Notes: generated from the sequence alone by a model not told the origin. 15,807 bases of DNA from Pseudomonadota bacterium (GCA_023390955.1 JAEWBW010000148.1:1-15807); one strand, 5' to 3'. Shown: positions 6,735 through 14,582, counted from the stretch's first letter. Made by a program: numbers and translations.

Positions 6735-7493
6735 ATGGCGAATGGCAGCGTCGTCGTCACCGAAGAACACGCAACACGCGTCATCACCCTGCGCCGGCCG
6801 ATCAAGAAGAACGCGATCACGCAGGAGATGTATCGGGACATGAGCCGCGCGATCGACACCGCGCAGAACAATCCCGACATCCGCTGCATGATCCTCACCG
6901 GCGGCTCCGGCGTGTTCACGGCCGGCGACGACATCGACGATTTCATGAAGGCCGATACGTCGCGGCCGGAGACGCTGAGCAACGGCGCAAAGTTCCTCTA
7001 TTCGCTCGCCCTCAACGTCAAGCCGATCATCGCAGCCGTCGACGGCGTCGCCATCGGCATCGGCACAGCGATGCTGTTTCATTGCGACTATGTGCTGGCC
7101 TCGACATCCGCGACCTTCGCGGCTCCCTATATCAATCTCGGCCTCGTCCCGGTCGGCGCCGCGAGCCTCTTGATGCCGCAGACCATGGGTTACCAGCGCG
7201 CCTTCGCGATGCTGGTGATGGGCCGGACCTTCTCCGCTGCGGAGGCCCACGCGGCGGGATTGGTCAACACCGTGGTCTCGCCCGGTCACACCGAGGTCGA
7301 GGCACGGAAAGTCGCGCGCGAGATCAGCAGGCTGCCGGCCGAGGCTGTGGCGATCTCGCGCAAATTGCTGCGCGTGCCGCCGGAAGAGCTGACCCGCCGC
7401 ATCGACCAGGAAGCTCATCTGTTCGGCGAGCGCCTGAAGTCGATCGAAGCCGTCGCCGCGTTCGAAGCATTCACGAAGCGGAAGAAGCGGTAA
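6735..7493 (+). CDS. Crotonase (enoyl-CoA hydratase/isomerase) family protein with altered active site
   Basis: The 252 residues follow the crotonase fold. The first oxyanion-hole loop is GVFTAGDDIDDF and the second is DGVAIGIGTAML. A LGLVP turn follows, then a C-terminal helix with KRKKR. The GAAIGIG...FHCD...LGLVP...LLMP layout is closest to the PECI-type delta3-delta2-enoyl-CoA isomerase branch. By alignment with rat hydratase, Glu144 is replaced by Ala112 and Glu164 by Tyr132. The isomerase Glu of the P-E-A turn is Val140. The CoA-binding and oxyanion elements look intact, so it may bind acyl-CoA and catalyse another crotonase reaction (for example thioesterase or lyase), or be inactive. 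GAGGA five bases before the ATG supports the start. It diverges from the MFS gene. Confidence 0.88.
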   Translation: MANGSVVVTEEHATRVITLRRPIKKNAITQEMYRDMSRAIDTAQNNPDIRCMILTGGSGVFTAGDDIDDFMKADTSRPETLSNGAKFLYSLALNVKPIIAAVDGVAIGIGTAMLFHCDYVLASTSATFAAPYINLGLVPVGAASLLMPQTMGYQRAFAMLVMGRTFSAAEAHAAGLVNTVVSPGHTEVEARKVAREISRLPAEAVAISRKLLRVPPEELTRRIDQEAHLFGERLKSIEAVAAFEAFTKRKKR

Positions 7494-7510
7494 CCACCCC
7501 AATCTGCGTT

Positions 7511-7612
7511 GTCATTCCAGGGCGCGACAAAGTCGCGAGCCCGGAATCCATTCGTCCGCTCACTCGCCGCCCGATGGATTCCGGGTTCGCGCTATGCGCG
7601 CCCCGGAATGAC
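7511..7612. repeat. Cloverleaf-shaped palindromic intergenic repeat
   Basis: Four helices can form. The outer stem pairs 7511-7526 with 7597-7612 with one mismatch. A left hairpin is CGCGAC (7523-7528) with GTCGCG (7532-7537). An apical stem pairs 7540-7551 perfectly with 7574-7585 (CCCGGAATCCAT). A right hairpin is CGCGC (7588-7592) with GCGCG (7596-7600). If the outer stem shortens to 12 pairs, all four helices coexist as a four-way junction. It lies between the crotonase and nucleotidase genes. The CATTCC...GGAATG ends and the internal GGAATCCA/TGGATTCC resemble dispersed Bradyrhizobium palindromes I recall. Copy number cannot be seen here. It could also end transcription of the gene at 6735. 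Confidence 0.75.
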
Positions 7613-7659
7613 GAGAGAAGCTTCGTGAAATCTTCGCGGGGAACGATTAGTCTGGTTCC

Positions 7660-9318
7660 ATGCGCCATCTTCTCCGCCTGACCGCCTTCGCCCTCACTCT
7701 CGCTGCCCTGCCCGCTTCGGCCCAGACCGCGGCACCGGTCGAGCTGCGCATCCTCGCCCTCAACGATTTTCACGGCAATCTGAAGCCGCCGCCGGGCGGT
7801 ATCCGCATCGGCGATCCCGAGGATAAGACGAAGAAGGTGACGGTGGCCGCCGGTGGCGCCGAATACATGGCGACGCTGGTGAAGCAGCTGCGCGAGGGCC
7901 GCAAGAACACGATCTTCGTCGCGGCCGGCGACCTGATCGGGGCCAGCCCGTTCCTCTCCGCACTGTTTCACGACGAGCCGTCGATCGAGGCGCTCTCGCT
8001 GATGGGGCTTGCGATCAGCTCGGTCGGCAATCACGAATTCGACGAGGGCACGGCCGAGCTGCTGCGGATGCAGAATGGCGGATGCCATCCGGAGGATGGC
8101 TGCAGGGGGCCGCATCGGTTCGAAGGCGCCAAATTCCGCTATCTCGCCGCCTCCACCATCGAGACCGCGACGGGCAAGAGCGTGCTGCCGCCCTATGAAA
8201 TCCGTGAATTCGACGGCATTCCCGTCGCCTTCATCGGGCTGACGCTGAAGGGCACCGCCGGAATCGTCTCGCCGAAGGGCATTGCCGGATTCGAATTCCG
8301 CGACGAGGCTGCAACCGTGAACGCGCTGGTGCCGGAGCTGAAAGCGCGCGGCGTCGAGGCCATCGTCGTCCTGATCCACGAGGGCGGCGAGCCCACCGGC
8401 GACTACAATGAGTGTCCCGGCATTTCGGGACCGATCGTCGAGATCGTGAAGAAGTTCGACCGCGCCGTGGACGTCGTGGTCAGCGGCCACACCCATCGGG
8501 CCTATGTCTGCGACATCGACGGCCGCCTCGTCACCAGTGGCGACAGGTTCGGCACGCTGGTGACGGCGATCGATCTCAAGCTCGATCCCGCCACACGCGA
8601 TATCGTCGGCGCGAAGGCGGAGAACATCATCGTTGCCAACGCCTCGCTCGCAAAGGATGCCGAGCAGACGGCATTGATCGAGGCCTATGACAGGTTGGCC
8701 GCGCCGATCGCGAACCGTCCGGCCGGCTTCATCACCCAAACGCTGTCGCGCGTCCCCAACGAGGCCGGCGAGAGCGCGCTCGGGGACGTCATCGCGGACG
8801 CGCAGCTCGCCGCGACGCGCGGCCCGGACGATGGCAGCGCCGTGATCGCGATGACAAATCCCGGCGGCATCCGCACCGATCTCGTCCACCGGGACAACGG
8901 CACGGTAAGCTATGGCGACCTGTTCGCCAGCCAGCCATTCCGCAACCGCCTCGTCACCGTGACGTTCACCGGCGCGCAGCTGAAGGAGATGCTGGAGCAG
9001 CAATGGCTGGACCCGAAACGGCCGCGCATCCTCCAGGTTTCGAACGGATTCAGCTACGCCTGGGATGCGTTAAAGCCATTTGGCGAGCGGATCATCGCCG
9101 AACGCATGACGCTCGACGGCAAGCCGATCGATCCATCGGCGCGTTACCGGGTCACCGTCAACGACTATCTCGCCAGTGGCGGCGACGGCTTCAGCGTCGC
9201 CGGCCAGGGGTCCGCACCGCGCTATGGCGGCTATGACACCGAAGCCCTGTTCAACTTCTTCAAGGGGCTTGGTCCGGTCGGGCCGCTGCCGCCCGGCCGC
9301 ATTCTCCGCCTCAATTGA
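7660..9318 (+). CDS. Secreted 5'-nucleotidase / metallophosphatase
   Basis: The enzyme removes phosphate from nucleotides or related esters in the periplasm, using two metal ions. Residues 1-21 are a signal peptide ending in Ala-Ser-Ala before Gln22. The N-terminal metallophosphatase domain shows LNDFHGN (Asp36, His38), AAGDLIGASPF, GNHEFD (123-128), VLIHEGG and GHTH (276-279), all the expected metal-binding blocks. The C-terminal 5'-nucleotidase domain has NPGGIRTDL, YGDLFASQPFRN and the substrate-clamping VNDYLASGGDGF. The 552-residue length fits the UshA/CpdB-like class. The start is set by the signal peptide; the ribosome binding site is weak. A palindromic repeat precedes it and two overlapping hairpins follow the stop. 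Exact substrate (nucleotide, UDP-sugar or cyclic nucleotide) is not decided by these motifs. Confidence 0.93.
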   Translation: MRHLLRLTAFALTLAALPASAQTAAPVELRILALNDFHGNLKPPPGGIRIGDPEDKTKKVTVAAGGAEYMATLVKQLREGRKNTIFVAAGDLIGASPFLSALFHDEPSIEALSLMGLAISSVGNHEFDEGTAELLRMQNGGCHPEDGCRGPHRFEGAKFRYLAASTIETATGKSVLPPYEIREFDGIPVAFIGLTLKGTAGIVSPKGIAGFEFRDEAATVNALVPELKARGVEAIVVLIHEGGEPTGDYNECPGISGPIVEIVKKFDRAVDVVVSGHTHRAYVCDIDGRLVTSGDRFGTLVTAIDLKLDPATRDIVGAKAENIIVANASLAKDAEQTALIEAYDRLAAPIANRPAGFITQTLSRVPNEAGESALGDVIADAQLAATRGPDDGSAVIAMTNPGGIRTDLVHRDNGTVSYGDLFASQPFRNRLVTVTFTGAQLKEMLEQQWLDPKRPRILQVSNGFSYAWDALKPFGERIIAERMTLDGKPIDPSARYRVTVNDYLASGGDGFSVAGQGSAPRYGGYDTEALFNFFKGLGPVGPLPPGRILRLN

Positions 9319-9325
9319 TCTCGAT

Positions 9326-9368
9326 CAAACGCGGTCTGCCCGACTGCGTTTGCCATTCCCGGGCAAAC
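9326..9368 (+). terminator. Two overlapping, mutually exclusive hairpins after the nucleotidase gene
   Basis: CAAACGC (9326-9332) can pair with GCGTTTG (9346-9352), and GTTTGCC (9348-9354) can pair with GGCAAAC (9362-9368). Both pairings are perfect and share GTTTG, so only one can form at a time. The site begins seven bases after the nucleotidase stop. No strong T-run follows, so terminator function is a guess. Confidence 0.35.
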
Positions 9369-9377
9369 TCTTACATT
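9350..9377 (+). promoter_or_regulatory. Possible promoter of the deacetylase-family gene
   Basis: TTGCCA (9350-9355) and TACATT (9372-9377) are 16 bases apart, about 60 bases ahead of the ATG at 9436. The second hairpin described at 9348-9368 overlaps the -35 box and the spacer, where an operator would sit. Confidence 0.3.
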
Positions 9378-9435
9378 GCGCTTTGAGCCCGGATGCGCGA
9401 AGCGACGCCAACGCCTGACCAGTGAGTACGACCTG

Positions 9436-10364
9436 ATGAGCACGCTTCTTCTTTCCCACAAGGCCTGCCTCGACCATGTCACGCCGCCGGGACACCCGGA
9501 GCGGCCGGACCGCTTGCGTGCCGTGGAAGAAGCACTGTCGCACGAGCGCTTCCAGTTCCTGACGCGGGACCAGGCGCCCGAGGGCGATCTCGATCTCGTC
9601 ACGCTCTGCCACAACGAGCACTACGTCACCGAGTTGCGCCACATCGCGCCGACCAGCGGCCAGGTCTATATCGACGGCGACACCTCGATGTCGCCGGGTA
9701 CCTGGGAAGCGGTGATGCGCGGGGTCGGCGGCGCGGTCGCGGCGACCGAGGCGGTGATGAAGGCCAGCATCGCAACGCCTTCGTCGCGGTGCGGCCGCCC
9801 GGACATCACGCCGAGATCGGCAAGCCGATGGGCTTCTGCTTCTTCGACAATGTCGCGATCGCAGCCCGGCACGCGCAGCGCAAATACGGCATCAAGCGCG
9901 CGGCGATCGTCGATTTCGACGTGCATCACGGCAACGGCACGCAGGACATCTTCTGGTCGGACCCGACCGTGATGTATTGCTCGACGCACCAGATGCCGCT
10001 GTTTCCGGGCACGGGCGCGAAGGGCGAGCGCGGCGACCACGACACCATCGTCAATGCGCCGCTCGCCTCCGAAGACGGCGGCCCGGAATTCCGCTCCGCC
10101 TTCGAGAACCTGATCCTGCCGCAGCTGACCAAGTTCAGCCCGGAGCTGGTCATCATCTCCGCCGGCTTCGACGCGCATTACCGCGATCCGCTGGCGTCGC
10201 TGAACCTGCGCGCGGAGGATTTCGCCTGGGTCACGCGGAAGCTGATGGACCTCGCCGACCAGAGCGCAGGCGGTCGAGTTGTTTCGGTGCTCGAGGGTGG
10301 CTATGACCTGCAAGGACTGAAAGAATCTGTTACGGCGCATGTCGGCGCCCTGATGGGCGCGTGA
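9436..10364 (+). pseudogene. Histone-deacetylase-family (acetylpolyamine/acetoin-type) amidohydrolase, split by a frameshift
   Basis: The family comprises zinc-dependent deacetylases that in bacteria act on small acetylated amines or proteins. The first frame (ATG 9436) carries HPERPDRLRAVEEAL. The second carries RPPGHHAE with the paired active-site His, GFCFFDNVAIAA, VDFDVHHGNGTQDIFW with Asp and His zinc ligands, SAGFDAHYRDPL with the third ligand, and LEGGYDL with the transition-state Tyr. The first frame turns to nonsense after about 9763. Adding one G to the GG at 9762-9763 (ATGAAGGGCCAG) joins the two parts smoothly as ...VMKGQHRNAFVAVRPPGHH and gives 309 residues, the usual family length. 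All catalytic residues lie in the second frame and are intact. A recent mutation or a sequencing error in a short G run are both possible. An upstream in-frame ATG at 9376 is less likely to be the start. Confidence 0.85.
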
Positions 10365-10438
10365 ATCAACCCGCCACATTGCGCCCGCAAAACTCTGCAT
10401 CCTGAGCCGACGAACAAGGCGGGCAATCGGAAAGACAT

Positions 10439-10690
10439 ATGGCCGAAAACACCCAAACCGACGTCACCAGATTGACCTTCGAACGGGCGATCGAGGAGCT
10501 CGAGACGATCGTCAAGCGGCTCGAAGAGGGCAAGGTGCCGCTGGAGGAATCGGTGACAATCTATGAGCGCGGCGAGGCCCTGAAGCGCCGCTGCGAGGAA
10601 CTGCTGCGCCAGGCCGAGGCCCGCGTAGACAAGATCACCACCGACGCCAGCGGTCAGGCCACCGGGACCGCGCCGCTCGACGTGCAGTAA
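10439..10690 (+). CDS. xseB: Exodeoxyribonuclease VII small subunit
   Basis: XseB binds the large subunit XseA in several copies to form exonuclease VII, which degrades single-stranded DNA from either end in the cytoplasm. The 83-residue product has the family signature: LTFERAIEELETIVKRLEEG, then PLEESVTIYERGEALKRRCEELL, a helical hairpin, and a short variable tail. E. coli XseB is 80 residues. A GGAAAG sequence four bases before the ATG supports the start. It lies 74 bases after the deacetylase-family gene on the same strand. xseA is not in the window. Confidence 0.95.
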   Translation: MAENTQTDVTRLTFERAIEELETIVKRLEEGKVPLEESVTIYERGEALKRRCEELLRQAEARVDKITTDASGQATGTAPLDVQ

Positions 10691-10696
10691 CACGCC

Positions 10697-10757
10697 CGCG
10701 GCCTCACCATTCCCGCAAGCCATTCAAAACATTCAGGGAATGCGCCAGAAGGCCGCG
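10697..10757. repeat. Nested inverted repeat after xseB
   Basis: CGCGGCCT (10697-10704) pairs with AGGCCGCG (10750-10757). Inside it CATTCCC (10708-10714) pairs with GGGAATG (10736-10742). Both arms are perfect, and the whole forms a long hairpin with an internal loop directly after the xseB stop. It may end xseB transcription or be a degenerate member of a palindrome family, since it shares the CATTCC/GGAATG core of the 7511-7612 repeat. Confidence 0.45.
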
Positions 10758-10788
10758 CAGCCAGGCGCGAAACACTCTCGAATAGCTC

Positions 10789-10815
10789 TTGGCCTGCCCC
10801 GCGGCCTGCTATAGT
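10789..10815 (+). promoter_or_regulatory. Possible promoter of the hydrolase-like gene
   Basis: TTGGCC (10789-10794) and TATAGT (10810-10815) lie 15 bases apart in a GC-rich interval. The predicted leader to the GTG at 10958 is about 135 bases. The spacer is short, so support is modest. Confidence 0.3.
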
Positions 10816-10957
10816 CCCGACTGTGTGGTGAAATGGGTGTGGGCTGAACCGATGGTTCGGCCCGAAATCAGCGGTTTTCGTCGAAAAGCGCAGGAATGAA
10901 GAGGAAGGCCAAGGCCCCGATCGGAGCCTTGAGGCCGTCGCGGGGATCACAGGTTCG

Positions 10958-12259
10958 GTGCGCGTTCAGAACCGCCATATCATCTATGTGCAGGGCTACG
11001 ACCCGCGGGGCCTGGCGCAATATTACCGCATGTTCCGGACCGAGCTGCGCAAGTTCGGCCGGCTGTACCAAATTGCCACCACCGTCACCCGTCCAAAACA
11101 CGCCGGCGACGGTGAGATCGCGTCCTGGAGCATCGAGACCAAGGCCGACGACTGGCAGACGCGCACCGCCTATGACTTCCTCCGCTTCGAGGATTTCATC
11201 CAGCGCGACCTCGCCCAGCCGATCTGGAGCACAGTCTTCTCGGCGGTGTGGATTTACTGGCGGCTGGTGTTCCGCGGCACCATCGCGCGCTTCGGCAAGG
11301 CCAACTGGCGGTTTGCGACCTTCATCACCTATCCGCATTTGATGCTGCTCGCGGAAGCCCTGTGCGCTGCCGGCATCGCCTGGCTCTTCCAGCAGGGCCT
11401 GGATTGGGCGGGCGTGCCCAATCTGTTCAGCATCGCTGCGGCCACTGCCGTGTTCGTCGCCCTCCTCGGCACCGCGCTGAAATACACGGAGGACAAGACC
11501 TACCTGCTCTACCTCCTCTGCGACACGATCTGGACCTGGGAATTCTCCCATCGCGGCCGGCCTGAATGGGATCAACGCATCGACCGCTTCGCCGAGCATC
11601 TCTGCAAGGTCGCACGCACGTCGAACGCCGAAGAGGTCGTGCTGGTCGGCCACTCCTCCGGCTCGTTCCTGGCGACGGAGATCCTCGCGCGGGCGCTGAA
11701 GCTCGATCCTTCGCTCGGGCGGCACGGACCGCGCATCATGCTGCTCACGCTCGGCGGCAACTATCCGATCGTCGGCTACCACGCCGCGGCGCAGGATTTC
11801 CGCGATCATCTGCGCGATCTGGCCGTCGAGCCGTCGATCGACTGGATCGACTGCCAGGCGCGCAAGGACGTAATGAATTTCTTCCATTTCGACCCGATCG
11901 CGGCGCACGGCATCGACGTCGGCGCCGAGCGGCGCAACCCGACCATCGTCACGGTCCGGTTCCGCGAGATCATCGCGCCCGAGCACTACAATCTGTTCCG
12001 CTGGCAGTTCTTTCGGGTCCACTTCCAGTTCGTGATGGCCAATGAGCGGCCGCACGCCTACGACTTCTTCATGATCGTGTGCGGGCCGGTTCCCTTACGG
12101 GAACGCATGGCCGCGCCCGACGCGGCGCTGGCGATCGCGACCGGCGACCCTGCGGCGCGCGAGTTCGGCTGGCGGAGGCTGGAAAACGCGGCCCCGCGCG
12201 ATCCGATGCCGACGGACGCCCTGGGCAAACAGGAACCCCCGGCTCGGAGCCGCGGTTAA
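10958..12259 (+). CDS. Membrane-anchored alpha/beta-hydrolase-like protein of unknown function, 433 aa
   Basis: No named family is recognised, but the layout is clear. A first strand (HIIYVQGYDPRG) carries the kind of oxyanion-hole loop seen in lipase-like hydrolases. Two or three hydrophobic segments follow at about 89-107, 125-150 and 156-176. Then comes the nucleophile elbow VVLVGHSSGSFLATEIL, with the GxSxG at 231-235 and candidate nucleophile Ser233. Later Asp and His residues (DWIDCQARKDVMNFFHFD; ERPHAYDFF) could complete a triad. The membrane insertion between the oxyanion strand and the elbow is unusual and suggests action on a lipid or membrane-bound ester. The GTG at 10958 is the only plausible start in frame, with a poor ribosome binding site, though the frame stays open upstream. 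It sits between xseB and dxs, facing the same way. Confidence 0.78.
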   Translation: MRVQNRHIIYVQGYDPRGLAQYYRMFRTELRKFGRLYQIATTVTRPKHAGDGEIASWSIETKADDWQTRTAYDFLRFEDFIQRDLAQPIWSTVFSAVWIYWRLVFRGTIARFGKANWRFATFITYPHLMLLAEALCAAGIAWLFQQGLDWAGVPNLFSIAAATAVFVALLGTALKYTEDKTYLLYLLCDTIWTWEFSHRGRPEWDQRIDRFAEHLCKVARTSNAEEVVLVGHSSGSFLATEILARALKLDPSLGRHGPRIMLLTLGGNYPIVGYHAAAQDFRDHLRDLAVEPSIDWIDCQARKDVMNFFHFDPIAAHGIDVGAERRNPTIVTVRFREIIAPEHYNLFRWQFFRVHFQFVMANERPHAYDFFMIVCGPVPLRERMAAPDAALAIATGDPAAREFGWRRLENAAPRDPMPTDALGKQEPPARSRG

Positions 12260-12615
12260 CCAATCTGGCCCGCTGGTTGCTTCCGCATACCTCTAATCGG
12301 GCCAGTGGGTTGGCTTTGGGACAGGCTTTGGTGTAAAGCTCCGGGGCTGTAGCTTTTTCTGAGCCTCCCCCGGCGGCCCTTTGTCGCTGGCAAACGCTTA
12401 AAATCGCTGATGAAATTGGCTTGGATGGGTGACACCAAGCCGGGTGACAAAGATCACAGAGACTGAACCGGAGCGCACTTAGGCTCACTTAGCTTTGAAG
12501 GCGGGATTCGTCCCGTGCCCGTGGGCCTTGCCGGTCTGGGGCTCGCGCTGCGCCTATATTGTGCAAACCAACTCGCGCCGGGACCACTTGCCGGCCTGAA
12601 AAATTGGAAATCGCC
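12260..12615. other. 356-base dxs upstream region with hairpins, no gene seen
   Basis: No protein-like frame with a ribosome binding site lies here. It holds a T-flanked hairpin at 12335-12356, a perfect hairpin GGCTTGG (12418-12424) with CCAAGCC (12435-12441), and a repeated GGGTGACA that begins in its loop and recurs just after it. TATATT at 12555-12560 could be the -10 box of dxs, but no good -35 lies at the right distance. No thiamine-pyrophosphate riboswitch signature was found. Confidence 0.4.
12335..12356 (+). terminator. Possible intrinsic terminator of the hydrolase-like gene
   Basis: AAAGCT (12335-12340) pairs with AGCTTT (12351-12356) around a ten-base GC-rich loop, and T bases continue after the stem. 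It lies 75 bases past the stop at 12259. The stem is short and AT-rich, so efficiency is doubtful. Confidence 0.3.
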
Positions 12616-14544
12616 GTGAACGCATACAGTAAAACGCCGCTTCTCGACACCATCCGGACGCCGGACGACCTCCGCAAGCTCAAGATCGAGCAGGTCCGCC
12701 AGGTCGCCGACGAGCTGCGGCAGGAGACCATCGACGCGGTCTCCGTGACCGGCGGTCATTTCGGCGCAGGCCTCGGCGTGGTCGAGCTCACCACCGCGAT
12801 CCACTACATCTTCGATACGCCGCGCGACCGGCTGATCTGGGACGTCGGCCACCAGGCCTATCCGCACAAGATCCTCACCGGCCGCCGCGACCGCATCCGC
12901 ACGCTGCGCACCGGCGGCGGCCTCTCCGGCTTCACCAAGCGCAGCGAGAGCGACTACGATCCGTTCGGCGCCGCCCACTCCTCGACCTCGATCTCGGCGG
13001 GCCTCGGCATGGCCGTGGCGCGCGACCTCGCCGGCGGCAAGAACAACGTGATCGCCGTGATCGGCGACGGCGCGATGTCGGCAGGCATGGCCTATGAGGC
13101 CATGAACAACGCCGGCGCGATGAACTCCCGCCTGATCGTGATCCTCAACGACAACGACATGTCGATCGCGCCGCCGGTCGGCGCCATGAGCGCGTATCTG
13201 TCGCGGCTCTACTCGGGCAAGACCTACCGCACGCTGCGCGATGCCGCCAAGCAGCTCGGCAAGCATCTGCCGAAGATTATCTCGAACCGCGCCAATCGCG
13301 TCGAGGAATATTCCCGCGGCTTCATGATGGACGGCGGCACGCTGTTCGAGGAGCTCGGCTTCTACTATGTCGGCCCCGTCGACGGCCACAATCTCGACCA
13401 CCTGCTGCCCGTGCTGAAGAACGTGCGCGACATGCAGGAAGGTCCGATCCTGGTCCACGTCGTGACGCAGAAGGGCAAGGGCTACGGCCCGGCGGAAGCG
13501 TCCGCCGACAAATATCATGCCGTCGTCAAGTTCGACGTTGCGACCGGCACGCAGGCCAAGTCCAAGCCGAATGCACCGGCCTATCAGAACGTGTTCGGCC
13601 AGAGCCTCGTCAAGGAAGCCGAGAAGGACGACAAGATCGTCGCCATCACCGCGGCGATGCCGTCGGGCACCGGCGTCGACATCTTCAACAAGGCGTTCCC
13701 GAACCGCACCTTCGACGTCGGCATCGCCGAGCAGCACGCGGTGACGTTCGCCGCCGGTCTTGCGACCGAAGGCTACAAGCCGTTCTGCGCGATCTACTCC
13801 ACCTTCCTGCAGCGTGGCTATGACCAGATCGTGCACGACGTCGCGATCCAGAATCTTCCCGTGCGCTTCGCCATCGACCGCGCCGGCCTCGTCGGCGCCG
13901 ACGGCGCGACGCATGCCGGCTCGTTCGACAACGCCTATCTCGGCTGTCTGCCGAACATGGTGATCATGGCGGCGGCCGATGAAGCCGAGCTCGTGCACAT
14001 GGTGGCGACCCAGGTCGCGATCAACGACCGTCCGAGCTCGCTGCGCTATCCGCGCGGCGAAGGCCGCGGCATCGAGATGCCCGACGTCGGCGTTCCCCTC
14101 GAAATCGGCAAGGGCCGCGTGGTCCGTCAGGGCAACAAGATCGCCCTGCTCTCCTTCGGCACGCGTCTGGCCGAATGCGAGAAGGCGGCCGACGAGCTCG
14201 CCGCCCATGGCCTCTCGACCACGATCGCGGATGCGCGCTTCATGAAGCCGCTGGACACCGAGCTGGTGCTCAAGCTCGCGCGTGACCACGAGATCCTGAT
14301 CACGATCGAGGAAGGCTCGATCGGCGGCTTCGGCTCGCACGTCTCCCAGTTCCTGAGCGAGCAGGGCGCGCTCGACAGCGGCGCGGTGCGTTTCCGCTCG
14401 ATGGTGCTGCCTGACGTCTTCCAAGACCACGACACCCCGGCCTCGATGTATGGCCGCGCCGGTCTCGATGCCAAGGGCATCGTCGCCAAGGTGTTCGAGG
14501 CGCTCGGCAAGGACGTCAAGACCGAGACGGTCAAGCTCGCCTGA
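12616..14544 (+). CDS. dxs: 1-deoxy-D-xylulose-5-phosphate synthase
   Basis: Dxs is a cytosolic, thiamine-diphosphate enzyme that joins pyruvate and glyceraldehyde 3-phosphate to DXP. This is the first step of the MEP isoprenoid pathway and also feeds thiamine and pyridoxal synthesis. Key residues are in place: His48 in TGGHFGAGLG, the GDG...N cofactor motif (Asp151, Asn180), the catalytic Glu372 in VGIAEQHAVTFAAG, and DRAGLVGADGATHAG. From the GTG at 12616 the product is 642 residues, and its numbering tracks E. coli Dxs (His49, Asp152, Asn181, Glu370) within two positions. An in-frame ATG at 12559 would add 19 residues unlike the family. The ribosome binding site (GGA, eight bases away) is weak. 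Three co-directional genes follow or include it: dxs, a nucleoside deoxyribosyltransferase-like gene and tlyA. Confidence 0.97.
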   Translation: MNAYSKTPLLDTIRTPDDLRKLKIEQVRQVADELRQETIDAVSVTGGHFGAGLGVVELTTAIHYIFDTPRDRLIWDVGHQAYPHKILTGRRDRIRTLRTGGGLSGFTKRSESDYDPFGAAHSSTSISAGLGMAVARDLAGGKNNVIAVIGDGAMSAGMAYEAMNNAGAMNSRLIVILNDNDMSIAPPVGAMSAYLSRLYSGKTYRTLRDAAKQLGKHLPKIISNRANRVEEYSRGFMMDGGTLFEELGFYYVGPVDGHNLDHLLPVLKNVRDMQEGPILVHVVTQKGKGYGPAEASADKYHAVVKFDVATGTQAKSKPNAPAYQNVFGQSLVKEAEKDDKIVAITAAMPSGTGVDIFNKAFPNRTFDVGIAEQHAVTFAAGLATEGYKPFCAIYSTFLQRGYDQIVHDVAIQNLPVRFAIDRAGLVGADGATHAGSFDNAYLGCLPNMVIMAAADEAELVHMVATQVAINDRPSSLRYPRGEGRGIEMPDVGVPLEIGKGRVVRQGNKIALLSFGTRLAECEKAADELAAHGLSTTIADARFMKPLDTELVLKLARDHEILITIEEGSIGGFGSHVSQFLSEQGALDSGAVRFRSMVLPDVFQDHDTPASMYGRAGLDAKGIVAKVFEALGKDVKTETVKLA

Positions 14545-14582
14545 GGGCGGGCTTCGACCCTCGGCTGCACAGCACTCTTTCC

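Noticed and set aside
7471..9003. A 510-codon minus-strand frame opposite the nucleotidase gene
   Set aside because: Antisense shadow of a well-supported secreted enzyme. It also runs through the palindromic repeat and has no family features.
12260..12615. Thiamine-pyrophosphate riboswitch ahead of dxs
   Set aside because: The conserved CTGAGA box and partner elements are not present; only unrelated hairpins are seen.
12454..14430. A 658-codon open frame on the minus strand opposite dxs
   Set aside because: It is exactly antisense to a gene with full catalytic motifs. Its Arg/His/Ala/Asp-rich, low-complexity translation is typical of the shadow of GC-rich codons.
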